From Pleurodeles waltl (Eukaryota > Chordata > Amphibia > Caudata > Salamandridae): a stretch of DNA of 64,000 nt. The notes beneath the pieces are model-generated. The model searched no databases, had not been told where the DNA came from, and saw only the letters and a list, made by a program, of their open reading frames with translations. Positions 42,626 to 54,233 of the stretch are shown here, piece by piece; the first letter of the stretch is position 1, and every line of letters starts with the position of its first letter. The DNA lies in assembly GCF_031143425.1 (NCBI RefSeq), contig NC_090438.1, positions 757,729,823 through 757,793,822 on the forward strand, read 5' to 3'. Position numbers and translations under genes: made by a program.

Positions 42626-44580
42626 TCAAAATTGAGGTTTACAAAATGGCCCCCTATATGGTGCAGAGTAGAGTGCACCCATGGCTTTTGCTGTGTCAGA
42701 GTCTTTTTGTAATTTTTCGATCACTGTGTCTACCTCTGGCCCAAAAATATATTTTTTGTCGATAGGCATGTTTAACACAGCCTGCTGTATTTCTGGCTTG
42801 AATCCAGAAGATCGGAGCCATGCATGCCTCCGTATAGTGACTGCTATGTTGACACTCCTAGCAGCGGTATCTGCTGCATCTAGGGCAGATCTTATCTGGT
42901 TATTTGTAATGGCTTGCCCTTCCTCCACTACCTGTTGTGCCCTTTTTTGGTCTTCTTTGGGGCGATGTTGTATTATATCCTGCATCTCGTCCCAATGGGC
43001 TCTGTCATAACGAGCTAATAGTGCTTGCAAGTTGGCTATCCTCCACTAATTTGCTGCCTGGGACGCAACTCTTTTCCCTGCAGCATCAAATTTCCTGCTC
43101 TCTTTATCAGGAGGGGGTGCATCTCCTGAGGACTGACTATTTGCCCTCTTCCTGGCAACGCTAACTACAACAGAATCAGGTGGTACCTGATGGGTAATAT
43201 AAACAGGGTCAGAAGGTGCAGGTTTGTATTTCTTCTCTATTCTAGGTGTTATAATGTGTGCCTTTACTGGTTTGTTAAAGATCTGATCAGCATGTTTTAC
43301 CTTGCCTGGGAGCATTGGGAGACATTGGTACCTAGAATGAGGATAATGTGTTGAATAAAAAACCCTCTTCTAGTGGCTCTGTGTGCATGGTAACCCCATG
43401 GTATGCTGCAGCCCTAGCCATGACCTGGTTAGACAGTACTATCCTCAGGTGGTGATGGTTTAGAGGGGTAGCTGTCTGGATCATTAGTTGGAATGGGATC
43501 AGGGTCATAAAGACCCCATGGATCAACAGTGTCCTATTGTGAGCCATATGAATGAGTGGGCGAATGCATTGGTGTAGGGCTGGTGGGAGGAGAGGTGGGT
43601 AGGTGGGGAGAATGACGAGGAGAAGACTGAGTAGGTGGTGGTTTCTCCTTCTGTTTTGGCACTTTAGCTGGAGGCTGCATAGTGTCCAATTCCTCCTGAA
43701 AAGCTAGCTTCCTCTTTGTTTTTAAAGGAGGTGCTGTAAGAATTCTCCCTGTTTCTTTATGGATGTGGATCCTGGATTGCCTTTCATCCATAATTTCCAA
43801 AATTGGTTCTACCTCTAAATCCTCTTCAGAGGTTTTGTGGTTTTCTTTAAGTCTTTTTGAAAGTCCATGTTCCTCTGTGTCTGTTTTTTTTTTGGCTCCG
43901 AAACTTGTTTTTTTCGGATCGAAAAAGATGAGGATGACAAAGATTTCAGCTCCGAAACTGGCTTTCTTATTTTCGAAAATTGATGTCTACTGGAGTCGGA
44001 AACAGAGTTTTTTTGTTGTCTCCAAGGTTTTCGGAGGAGTGGCCTTTTTCGTTGCCGAACTAGGAGGTCGGTCACCAACAGTCTTTTTTTCAGGCTGAGA
44101 CATGTCCTTCCGGCAGTGGCGTACCCAAGGCCTTTTGTTTTTTCTTTTGTGAGTGTGCAGGGGCAGACGTACTCACATGTTGTCCGGCTGTGACTGACGT
44201 GTCTTCCTCCGATTCCTGCTCCGATTCTGTATCTCGATCTGAGGCTGCTGTCTGCATCAATTCTTCCTCCTCTACGTTGAGATGTTCCCTGCTCTTCAAC
44301 GCCATTTCGAGCCTTCTTCGGTCTCATAGTCTTCTTCGATCGGAAGGATCAACAGGCCTCGCAGTTCTCCTCCCGATGGTCTGGGGAAAGGCAGAGGTTG
44401 CAAACCAGATGCTGGTCTGTGTACGGGTACTTCGCGTGGCACCGAGGAAAGAATCGGAATGGAGTCCGATCCATGAGACTCTCCACGCGGTCGGCCCGAC
44501 TAGGCCAGAGTTGGGCGCGCGCACCCTGAAGGGCGAACAAGGTTGTTTTCCGACTGTACTGCTGTGTCGATGGAAGATTA
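42626..44580 (-). pseudogene. DIRS gag (broken)
   Basis: The N-terminal zinc-like cluster PRCHAKYPYTDQHLVCNLCL, followed by SPDHREENCEAC, lies near 44440-44345. A Ser/acidic/basic linker with KKARNGVE and many KKKQ-type stretches follows, then a Pro-rich segment (about 43640-43560). The conserved C-terminal helices are ARYDRAHWDEMQDIIQH, SALDAADTAARSVNIAVTIR, RHAWLRSSGFKPEIQQAVLN and KKYIFGPEVDTVIEKLQKDS (43030-42690). The protein is spread over at least five frames, so the gene is dead. This C-terminal block is the yardstick used here to recognise the other gag fragments in the window. Confidence 0.85.
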
Positions 44581-44649
44581 TAAGCCTGATCGATACGATA
44601 CCGACTAAATGAAAGTTTTCCGAATTGAAATCTCAGAGCGAGAAGGAAA

Positions 44650-44848
44650 CACGTCCGAACCCGACGGCGGAAAGAAAACAATCTAACAATGGAGTCGATG
44701 CCCATGCGCAATGGAACCGAAGAGGAGGAGTCGCTCGATCTTGTGACTTGAAAAGACTTCTTCGAAGAAAAACAACTTGTTACACTCTGAGCCCAACACT
44801 AGATGTTGGAACCTATGCAAAGCATGTGTATCTGCAGCTACACATGCC
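44650..44848. repeat. DIRS inverted terminal repeat, right
   Basis: Reverse-complement partner of 37103-37310. A (TA)n run follows directly. Confidence 0.9.
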
Positions 44849-46273
44849 ATCAATCTTATATATATATATATATATATATATCTATCTCTCTCCCCCCCCC
44901 CCCAGTCGAGATGTATTAGGAAGCCAAGGGATCTTCCAAATGTGTTGCCCTGACACTGCCTGATCGATGAAGCACTAGTGCTTCTCTGTGCTTACACACA
45001 AACACTCCACCATATATCGCAGTTGTGCTGTCAGATAGTAGCTCAGCAGGTGAGGCACCCTGACCCCACCCTCGGACACCGGTAAATAGGCCTCTGCTTA
45101 CCGTCTGTATTTAATAGTGGGATCAGCCAACAGGATGCACACAGCTGGTGGTCTTTTCCTGGCTTAGGGATCACTATAATCGTACGTAATTGCATTGTAG
45201 GTGTGAGGTTGACAGATACCGCAAACCCATTGTATAATCATGCCAGAATAGGAGCGAGGAGGACCCCGAAGCACTTGTAAAATTCCACCCCAAGGCCATC
45301 TTGCCCCGGTGCCTTTCCCGTTTGGAGCCGTTGGATGGCCATAAGGACCTCAGTGGGAGTAATATCTTTGCCCAAAATATCCAGAGTGCTTTGCGGGAGA
45401 CAGGCCAATGAGGCTGACACCAAATACTTCTCTATCTTAGCTGAGTCTCGCCCCTCCACTTCATATAGGGAGGTGTAAAACAATTAAAACTCCCTAAGAC
45501 TCTGATCTTCTTCCCCTTATACCGCTCAATTTTGCATTCTAATGTCATTCACCCTCTGCTGTGCTGTTTGGGCATGAAGGTGGTATGTCAAAAGGCACTC
45601 TGCCTTATTTCCCCCCCACATAATACCTTTGTTTTGTGTGCAGGAGAGCATACTCTGCTCTGTCTATAACTAGGGCCTTTAGCTGTTTGTGGATAAACGT
45701 GAGTTCCGGACATACAACCATCGAGGCAGTACTCCTATGTTACCTCTCCAGTTCTCTGACGCGGTCATCCAGTTTCTTGCAGTTATCATGCCTACTTTCA
45801 TTAAACTGGTCCCTAGTAACCTCTTTCAGTGTGTCCCACAGGACTGCCACTGGAGTCTCCAAGGTGTCATTAACCTCGAGGTATGCCTCTATTTTCTTAA
45901 TTTCTACTTTTATATCCTCGTACTCGAGGAGTTTAACATTCAGACGCCACGGTTTAAGGGCTGGGTGGGGTCCGAGTATCCGGAGGCACAGAGCAGCTGA
46001 GGCGTGGTACGATAGGGTTGCTACCCCGAATTCCACCTGGGTCACCATGCTAAAGATGCATGGCAAGGCCAGGTAGAGGTCTAAGCTGCCATAGGTCTGG
46101 TGGGCCACTGAGAAAATGGTATATTCTCTAACTGTAGGGTTTTCACATGCCATACGTCCATCAACCCCGCCCCCTCCACCCACTGCCGAAAATCTATGGA
46201 GAAGACTCCTGCCTGGCCATGCTGCTGAGCTGATCCGTCAAGTTGGGTGTCCGGAACAATATTGTTGCCCCCC
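44849..46273 (-). pseudogene. L1 ORF2 middle part with internal RT deletion
   Basis: On the minus strand, a segment from the endonuclease end (SIDFRQWVEGAG, DVWHVKT near 46200-46120) leads into PWRLNVKLLEYEDIKVEIKK and the pre-RT helix (AVLWDTLKEV). RT opens with YTSLYEVEGRD, ITPTEVLMAIQRLQTGKAPG, DGLGVEFYKCFG (about 45280) and IVIPKPGKDHQ (about 45175). Near 45085 the reading jumps directly to EGGVRVPHLLSYYLTAQLRY, a motif that in L1 lies well after the RT catalytic core. The YADD-containing palm is therefore missing through an internal deletion. The C-terminal remainder lies at 37079 beyond the DIRS. Confidence 0.82.
44857..44881. repeat. (TA)n microsatellite
   Basis: A pure TA tract directly at the DIRS/L1 junction, followed by CT- and C-runs. 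Confidence 0.9.
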
Positions 46274-48892
46274 TGTAGGAAGTTGGCTCTGTATATACTA
46301 TTTCAAAGTAAGAAATAGTGTACACAAAGTCCAAGGGTTCCCCTTAGAGGTAAGATAGAGGCAAAAAGATATCATTCTAATGCTCTATTTTGTGGTAGTG
46401 TGGTCGAGCAGTAGGCTTATCAGAGGGTAGTGTTAAGCATTTGTTGTACACACATAGGCAATAAATGAGGAACGCACACTCAAAGACAAATTCCAGGGCA
46501 ATAGGTTTTTATATAGAAAAATATCTTTTTTTGGTTTATTTTAAGAACCACAGGTTCAAGGTTTACAAACAATACTTTAAATGAAAGGTATTTCACTCCG
46601 GTATTCTAGGAACTTTGAATAATCACACTAGCATGTACAGTTTTGACATAAATGGCAATAAGCTATTTTAAAAGTGGACACAGTGCAAAAATAAACTGTT
46701 CCTGGGGGAGGTAAGTAAATGTTAAGTTCACAGGTAAGTAGAACACTTACAGGGTTCAAAGTTGGGTCCAAGGTAGCCCACCGTTGGGGGTTGAAGGCAA
46801 CCCCAAAGTTACCACACCAGCAGCTAAGGGCCGGTCAGGTGCAGAGGTCAAAGTGGTGCCCAAAACACACAGGCTTCAATGGAAATAGGGGTGCCCAGGT
46901 TCCAGTCTGCCAGTAGGTAAGTACCCGTGACTTCGGAGGGCAGACCATGGGGGTTTTGTAGGGCGGTGGGGGGGGGGGGGGGGGGGGGGGGAATGGGACG
47001 ACACACAAGTAGGCACAGAAAGTACACCCTCAGCGGCACAGGGGCGGCTGGGTGCAGAGTGCAAACAGGTGTCCGGTTTTCAATAGGAATCAATGTAGAG
47101 ACCCGGGCGGCAGGCAGGCACAGGGGGGGCTCCTCGGGGTAGCCACCACCTGGGCTAGGCAGAGGGTCGCCTGGGGGTCGCTCCTGCACTGGAGTTCGGT
47201 TCCTTCAGGTCCTGGGGGCTGCAGGTGCAGTGTGGTTTCCAGGCGTCGGGTTCCTTGAAGCAGGCAGTCGCGGTCAGGGGGAGCCTCTGGATTTCCCACG
47301 CAGGCGTTGCTGTGGGAGCTCAGGGGGCTCAACTCTGGCTACTCACGGGCTCGCAGTCGCCGGGGAGTCCTCCCTATAGTGTTAGTTTTCCACAGGTCGA
47401 GCCGGGGGCGTCGGGTGCAGAGTGGACAGTCTCAGGCTTCCGGCGGTAAACGGGTGGTCTTTTAAAGTTGGAGCTTCTTGGTCTTTTAGATGCAGGGTAG
47501 TCCTCTGAGGCTTCAGAGGTTGCTGGATCCTGTTGGATGCGTCGGTGTTGCAGTTTTCTTCGAAGTAGGGAGACAGGCCGGTGGGGCTGGGGCCAAATCA
47601 GTTGTCGTCTCCGTCTTCACTGCAGGGCTTCAGGTCAGCAGTCCTCCTTCTTCAGGTTGCAGAAATCCATCTCTCTCGGTTCTGGGAGCCCCTCAATACT
47701 CAATTTAGAGGTGTGTTTAGGTCTGGGAGGGCCAATGGCTACTGGTCCTGAGGGTGGCTACACCCTCTTTGTGCCTCCTCCCTGTGGAGAGGGGGGCACA
47801 TCCCTCATCCTACTGGGGGAATCCTCTATCTGCAAGATGGAGTATTTCTAAAAGTAAGAGTCACCTCAGCTCAGGACACCCTAGGGGCTGTCATGACTGG
47901 GAGTGACTCCTCCTTGTTTTCCTCATGATCTCCTCCAGCCTTGCTGCCAAAAGTGGGGGCAGTGGCCGGAGGGGCGGGCATCTCCACTAGCTGGGATGCC
48001 CTGTGGCACTGTAACAAAGGGGGTGAGCCTTTGAGGCTCACCGCCAGGTGTTACAGTTCCTGCAGGGGGAGGTGAGAAGCACCTCCACCCAGTACAGGCT
48101 TTGCTCCTGGCTACAGAGTGACAAAGGCACTCTCCCCATGTGGCAGCAACATGTGTGGTGTGTGGCAGGCTGGCAAAAACTAGTCAGCTCACACTGGAAG
48201 TCGGGTATGTTTTGATGCCCTCTGGGTGTATTTTTGCAATAAAGTGCACACTGGCATCAGTGTGCATTTATTGTGCTTAGAAGTTTGATACCAAGCTTCC
48301 CAGTTTTCAGTGTAGCTATTATGGTGCTGTGGAGTTCGTGTTTGACAGACTCTCAGACCATATACTCTTATGGCTACCCTGCATTTACAATATCTAAGGT
48401 TTTGCTTAGATACTGTAGGGGCATAGTGCTCATGCACATAAGCCCTCACCTGTGGTATAGTGCACCCTGCCTTAGGGCTGTAAGGCCTGCTAGAGGGGTG
48501 ACTTACCTATGCCACAGGCAGTGTGAGGTTGGCATGGCACTCTGAGGGGAGTGCCATGTCGACTTAGTCAATTTCTCCTCACCAGCACACACAAGCTGGC
48601 AAGCAGTGTGGATGTGCTGAGTTAGGGGTCTCCAGGGTGGCATAAGATATGCTGCAGCCCTTAGAGACCTTCCCTGGCATCAGGGCCCTTGGTACCAGGG
48701 GTACCAGTTACAAGGGACTTACCTGGGTGCCAGGTTTGTGCCAATTGTGGAGACAAAGGTACAGTTTAGGGAAAAAAACATTGGTGCTGGGGCCTGGTTA
48801 GCAGGGTCCCAGCACACTTTCAAATCATAACTTGGCATCAGCAAAGGCAAAAACGTCAGGGGGTAACCATGCCAAGGAGGCATTTCCTTACA
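46274..48892 (-). mobile_element. Solo LTR of the gypsy family, inverted
   Basis: The 2.62 kb LTR reads, in plus-strand orientation, TGTAGGAAGTTGGC at 46274 to GGCATTTCCTTACA at 48892, the reverse complement of the family's ends. No internal sequence. It splits the L1 endonuclease domain. Flanks are CCCCC and TCCCC, an approximate 5-bp duplication. It contains a G run of about 25 bp near 46967-46991. Unlike the two LTRs of the large gypsy element, it has no Harbinger at the corresponding TAT site. Confidence 0.9.
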
Positions 48893-49298
48893 TCCCCTCT
48901 TGCCCCCCATGAGTACTTCTATATTGGGTGTGGAGAGTACCTGACCAATGGCTTCTCTAAGGAATTGCTTCTGGTGGGCCGTAAATGTTCTCTAAAGTGA
49001 ACCTAAACCCCTGTAGGTCCATCCTTAGTGCCAGCAGCCTCTCTTTTATTTCGGCCTGTGTGCCCAGCACCATCCCTTGGACATATTGCGACTCCCGCCC
49101 TCAGCACGAGTGGTATTGCCTGCCAAACTGCCTATCAAACTGTCCAGATCCCAAGCTCTTCCACTCCGCCCCAGCGAAGTGTGTTTCTCGCAACAGGCAG
49201 CTATCGCACTTGGATTCCCGAAGGCGGGAAAGTAGGGCCAACCTTTTCACCGACGCATTAAGTCCCCTTACATTAAAGCTAAGTATGGTGATTGTCAT
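48893..49298 (-). pseudogene. L1 ORF2 endonuclease domain, N-terminal part
   Basis: The ATG at 49298 gives MTITILSFNVRGLNASVKR, the opening of the L1 AP-like endonuclease with its Asn and the conserved N-x-R-G-L-N, followed by LLRETHF (the ETH catalytic motif). A stop follows after about 65 codons, and the reading (ENIYGPPEAIP) runs on to the LTR at 48893, resuming at 46273. Confidence 0.85.
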
Positions 49299-49835
49299 TT
49301 GTGAACTACAGGGCAGTATGGCATCATCCTATCTGTCCGTGTGGGGTGCATTCAGTACTAACTACTTGTGAACCCATTGGGGCATGGCCAAGTGGACTAT
49401 TTCTCAGAAGGGCGTCATTAGCAAAAAAAAAAAAATACAGATCAAATACACAACATTTATACCAACTAGTTCCCTGCCCAGGAACACGAGGCCCAACTCT
49501 GTAGTAGAGCGTTGTGCACCAAGATGTCTGCTGTCCACATCCATCCGCAGGTGGTGGAGCTCCTCCATCGTCTGATTCTGGGCCACCACTGCCCATCGCT
49601 TCTTTAACCCACAGCTACAGCACAGAAGGCAGAACCTCTTGACGGCCTGCTGCCAGCTTCCACGCTATAGTTAGGCATCCACGTCCACCTAAGACTCACT
49701 CCCCTGGCTCCTCAAATCGGCAAAGCAGTGCCGCTCTCTCCTCTCTGCTTTCATCTTCAGAGGGTTTGTGCATCTTCCCTTTTCGTTGTTTGTTCCTGTG
49801 GCGCCAGCCTTCTGTGGGTGTCGCCAACACATTAT
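49299..49835. other. Inter-ORF and ORF1 3' region of the L1
   Basis: No recognisable domain. It contains a poly(A) run near 49424-49435 (plus strand) and the sequence between ORF1 and ORF2 on the minus strand. Confidence 0.4.
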
Positions 49836-50668
49836 TCAGGGTTGACTAGGGCGACTCCCCTTGGCCAACAGACATGTCCGGTAGGGAAGTGGCTTCCTCC
49901 AGGGTGCGGATACTGCGTGTTTCACTTTGACATACAAATTGCTGACAAAAAGGGTGGCCCATTTATAAAAAAAAATCCCCTTTTCTCTGAGGATTTCCGT
50001 TACTGGCTGAAGGGCACGGCGTCTCTGCAAGGTCAAGGGTGAAAGGTCTTTGAACAGGTACAGCTTATGTCCTTCAAATTCAAACGCCTTTAGGACTCTG
50101 GTTGCTGCTAGGATGATTTCCTGCTGATGATAGTAATGTGAGCATGTAAGTATATCCTGCAATTGCCCTGGGGATTGGACCGGTTGACCTGCCCTATGTG
50201 TGCGATTTAACAGGCTATCATGATCTTTGAGTGCTAGGGTGACATGGCGAAAGAGACGGATCACAAAGTCCTCCAACTTCCTGGTAATCATCTTCAGTGG
50301 TAGCCCTCTAATAAGGATATTTTTGAGAGTCTCAATCTATTTTCCAAATTTTCCGGGCGATACTACAAGTCTCTGCTCCTTTCCTGCAGCTCAAGAATCT
50401 CCCGCCTGTGTTGGTATATCTCCTACTCCTGGGCATCGTGGGTGCGTTCGACCATGTCCATTCGTTGCCTGAATTCTGCCATCTTCCTTTTTAGATCCTC
50501 AACGTCTGCCGCGATTTCCTGTTTAAGAGTGGCAAAGTCATTGCACAATACCCCGAACAGCTGTTCCAAGAAGGCCTTAGTTGTAGGGGCGGTGTAGGAG
50601 GTGGGGGTTCTAGCGTGGAGTGATGGTCCAGAGAATAAAATGCTCGGAGACAAAGATATGGTGCTCAA
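49836..50668 (-). pseudogene. L1 ORF1 (RNA-binding/chaperone protein, broken)
   Basis: The ATG at 50668. A Ser/Pro-rich head leads into a coiled coil (DFATLKQEIAADVEDLKRKM, about 50530-50430). After a frame change the RNA-recognition and C-terminal domains follow: LLNRTHRAGQP (about 50200), SHYYHQQEIILAATRVLKAF (about 50120), GHKLYLFKDLSPLTLQRRRA (about 50060) and PVTEILREKGI. This is the Transposase_22 pattern of L1 ORF1 proteins. The trimeric protein packages L1 RNA. The gene is frameshifted near 50300-50420. Confidence 0.85.
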
Positions 50669-52795
50669 TCGTGATTGATTGATTTTCCTTATGTAATCTA
50701 GCCCTTTCTCCAGTCACGGGTAGAGAGTCTCTTGTTTTTCTGTCTTTGGGATGTTCTCTGGGTTTTCTTAATTACTGTATGTTGTTAATCTTCGTAATAT
50801 CAGCTTAGTCTTCTTTCCTTCCTTTATAGGTCTTCTTTTTGGCGGTGTTTCATTTGCACTTCGGCAGTGTGGAACAGTGGGAGTACCGGAAAAAAGGGAA
50901 AAGAGAAGGTATGTGTGGGTTCTGGGGCTTATGGGTAGGGTTAGTAAGCGGGTGTAGCAAGGTGGGTGAGGGTACCGGGTTTCCCTTTCATCAACTTCCA
51001 AACAAGCACCCCCTTGTGGAAAGAAGGTTCTGGGTTTATTTTTTAGTGAAGCCTATTGGCGTGCTCTGGAAGGCTGGTATTTTCACAGTACTTCCCGGTG
51101 TTGTTAGTAGTATATTCAGTTATTTATAGGTGGTGTACAAAAAGAACGAAAAGAGACAAAACACCACCAACAAAACAGGAAAAAATATATATATATAATG
51201 CTTCTCTTTCTCTCTACCTCTCGGGCCTTCTTGATAGTGCCCGATAGGTAAGAGGCCTTTCCCTGAGAGTGTCAGATATCCTGTTCCCCACCAACCCCGC
51301 TCACACGTCTCTCCCGAACAAAGCGGGGTAGTGGACACGAAGGCAGGAACGTGCCTGCGCTAGCCACGTCCCTCCAGGGACTAGGTGGGAAAGTGCGTTC
51401 ATCTGTTGCAGCACGGTCCGCGTTGCCGGTGCTCAGACGTCTTCGGTTCCTCCCCGTAGTGCTTCGAGTCTCTCTTCTCTTTCTTCTTTGGATTCTCTCT
51501 CCTTGCGCGCCACGTGCGTTGGCCACACCCCTTTTGAGGGTATCCCTTCCCGGATATCCGCTTCCGGGTTGCTCTCTGGTGGATCACTGCGTTCCCCAGT
51601 GCCCCCGGGGCACTGGCAGCTAGGGCTGGAGTCTGACTCTGCAACCGGGGAACTCCCAACCCGATTACAGGCTGTTTCATCTGGGCTAGCTCCGCTTTCA
51701 GCCCCCCCCATCAGCAGCCATTGGCTTCCCCTACAGAGGATCTAGTTTCTTTGCTTGAGACTTGCTAAAGAGGTCTTTAAGGGATCCCTCTTTCTTATTT
51801 TTGGCGCTGCAAGGTCATGGCTAGAGTGCAGTGGGTGTCCTGCAGTGCCGGATTTAAGCGCCCCACAACAACTCAAAGCGCTCCTCAGCGCCATCAGGGT
51901 CTCCCATCTAGGTCCGCCAGCCAGAAGGAGTGGGGTTCGGCAGGCATAGCAGGGGTTCTGCAGCCCCATTCCCTCTACCTTTCCACTGCAGCAAACACGT
52001 TAGGACCACCGGCTTAGTCCATGACTCCATGAGCAGGTCCTGGTGTGCACCCGTACAAAATGGCGGTCCGTAAGGCGCCCTTTGTCCTCCTTGCCCTGCT
52101 TCTCCTTTCACTCAGGGACTGGGCTGATTCGGTGTCTGGGCTCTGCACCTCTTGTTGCCTCGCAGCTCTGCTACTGCTTGGAGGGAGCCACCCACCCTTG
52201 CCCCGATGCTCTCCTCTCCGTTCCCTCAGTCTGGCCAGGCCAGAATGCGGGGCCGGGCATCCATGTGAAACCTCTGCTTTCACCGCAGCCTCCTCGTAGT
52301 TCAGGCTTCTCCTTTATGTCTGGGGCCACCAGTGCGGCCTATCTAGGCTCTGTGCAGGGCCAGTCTCTGCTGGGTGCTCCAGACTGGAACAGGTGCTCCC
52401 CCTCTCCAGTGCCATGTTCTGGATCTCAGGCAGCCGAGGGACAGGGTCCCCCGCCTGCCCCATGCTCACCTCGTCCTTCGTTGCTGTCCCCGCTCTGGTC
52501 CACGCTGCAGGCTTCCTTCCGTGCCACCGCACCTCAGGGTTCTGGTTGTCAGACGGCCACCATGTTTCCGCCGCTCCTCAGCCACCCGGGCCCGATCCCG
52601 CTATTCTGCATCCTTCTTCGCTGTGCGGCCCCATCAGGGTCCCATCATGGGTTCTTGCTTCTCTCCCTGCTATGCCGCTCTCGGCTCTGACACAGGGCAG
52701 CAATTAGGAGGCCCACTTCATTCTCTGCCATTATGCCAACGGAGGAGCTCCATAGAAACGCTCCTACGTGTGCGCCATCTTGGCCACACCCCTCA
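50669..52795 (-). promoter_or_regulatory. L1 5' untranslated region / promoter
   Basis: About 2.1 kb upstream of ORF1, GC- and CpG-rich in its distal half (51250-52790). It ends at the 5' leader GTGGCCAAGATGGCGC, which carries a CAAGATGGC core like that of YY1-bound mammalian L1 leaders. The long plus-strand ORF at 52043-52690 is antisense within this GC-rich region and has no recognisable domain. Confidence 0.65.
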
Positions 52796-52809
52796 CATGC
52801 GTATTTAAG
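52796..52809. repeat. L1 target-site duplication, right copy
   Basis: CATGCGTATTTAAG, the partner of 35802-35816. It directly follows the L1 5' end on the minus strand. Confidence 0.85.
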
Positions 52810-54233
52810 TACCACATCTCAGAAGCAATTTAGCCATGATTCTGTTATGGAATCCCAAACACATAATACGCATTGGTGTCATCTGAGCTTATCATTATTG
52901 CCTCATAGCTTTCATTAGCAGCGTGTGCAGCATGCAGCAGCAAACAACCATCTGCTTCTTCGTGTGTACTGTTGAGATCAGGCACTTCGTGGCTCCCTTT
53001 ATATGTGGTTTTGTAGCATTTATCTTCACAGTTCGCGAACAGTGCTTTATTCTCATGTTTTACAAAGTACTCTGGTTTTCTCGATTTGTTCAAGAAATGC
53101 AATCAGAGTGGTTTTATTCCATACTTGGCTTAGGAATTTAGTCAACTGTCTGACAATTTGGGAAGGAGAGATGCTGTGTAACTGGTGCCCAAGTTCTTCC
53201 CCTCTGATTGTCCTTTCGCTGTTTTTAATAGATGCCCCATTGTACGTATCAAACACAACACTGATTCTTTGACTCCTGTTTCCTTCCAGTAAAGCCATGG
53301 AGAAGACAGACAGAGCCATCTACCAAAGTTTGAATATTTTTTTTTACTCTCTGTACAAGAACCAAACTATCAATCAGCATGGCTGATTTTGCAGGTATTT
53401 CCTCATAGAGTAACAGTTTTCTGCAAGTATGTTGCTAAAACAGCTTTGTCTTTCGCAACAGACCTTCTGGAGCTGCTAAAGCTCATGGTAAGGGTGCTAA
53501 AGGAAGAGAGAGTACATCCACCGTTTAAAGGTTCCGATTCTGTGCGGTCACAATAATTCGACCAAACAGTGCTTTGTCTGCTTTCATGATGGCTGTCCTG
53601 CCATTGCTGTTCACTGCCGCCTTCTTGGACATGTTAGTGAAGGTTTGTGGTTTGTTCATTTTCATTGGGTCATGAAACTTCTTAATAGTGGATTATTCTC
53701 AAATCCATCAAGTCTGAAGTCTGCATAGCACTGTTCACCTATTTCATGCACCTTCATTATGTTGAATCATAGGTCTTGAGATGCCTTTTTTGCTGTGGAG
53801 AGACGCATGAGAATATGTGGCCCAACAAATGAGTTTATCTAGATTTGAACCAGACTAACAGCTTTCATAACAGTATCTTCATCTTTTTCAATTCATGACT
53901 TTTTCCCTGTATTTCTTTGCATGTAATGAGGGTTTCAAGCCTTTCAGTGAGAGTTGTCACACATATTACCTCTTTGTTAGGAATAACCACAGTTCTAATG
54001 TATTGAAATAGTTCATGATAGGATTAAACTCACATTTTTGTAGTGTTCATTGGTTTCAATGCTAGATGCATGATCTTCCTCCTTCGCTTTAACCCTTGTA
54101 TAGTGCCTCTAATCTCCATGGCCTTGATTAATTTCTCACATGTTGATGTTCTCTTGTAGCATTTTATCTTTCTACAAATTATACATTCTTTAGAATTCAT
54201 GTGTGAATTTACTAATGTTCTTATGATACCCAT
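52810..54233 (-). pseudogene. Uncharacterised multi-copy animal gene family, 5' half of a decayed copy
   Basis: Minus strand, no introns visible. Block order: KECIICRKIKCYKRTSTCEK (about 54190, a Cys pair start), YIRTVVIPN and VTTLTERLE (about 53985-53930), MKADKALFGRIIVTAQNRNL (about 53580), LPLAPLP (about 53500), LVDGS (about 53320), FSMALLEGNRSQRISVVFDT, YNGASIKNSERTIRGEELGH, LSQVWNKTTLIAFLEQ (about 53100), LFANCEDKCYKTT, VPDLNSTHEEADGCLLLHAA (about 52940) and IMISSDDTNAYY (about 52890). The last block, acidic residues after a beta strand, is family-typical. Interrupted by the L1 at 52809, it continues at 35816. The intronless state suggests a transposon-associated or retro-copied gene. 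Function unknown. Confidence 0.72.

Larger units (their letters stand above)
37080..44848 (-). mobile_element. DIRS-type tyrosine-recombinase retrotransposon nested in L1
   Basis: It has inverted terminal repeats of about 200 bp (37103-37310 against 44650-44848; both contain the CATCTAGTGTTGGGCTC and AGTGACTCCTCCTC types), an internal complementary region, and minus-strand gag, RT/RNase H and tyrosine recombinase genes. No target duplication is seen, as expected for DIRS elements, which insert by recombinase. L1 ORF2 reads on both sides. A TTAA element (38147-40128) is nested in the recombinase gene. All genes have frameshifts or stops. Confidence 0.92.
35817..52795 (-). mobile_element. Full-length L1 retrotransposon split by a DIRS element and a solo LTR
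   Basis: On the minus strand it starts near 52795 with a GTGGCCAAGATGGCGC leader, typical of L1 5' ends. It continues through a GC-rich 5' region (to 50669), ORF1 (50668-49836), ORF2 (from 49298) and a 3' end near 35820. Target duplications flank it. Subtracting the DIRS (7.8 kb) and the LTR (2.6 kb) leaves about 6.6 kb. ORF2 also has an internal deletion that removes most of the RT domain, so the present length understates the original. Confidence 0.88.

Noticed and set aside
52043..52690. 215-codon plus-strand ORF
   Set aside because: It is antisense to the GC-rich L1 5' region, has no recognisable domain, and is explained by GC-biased composition.
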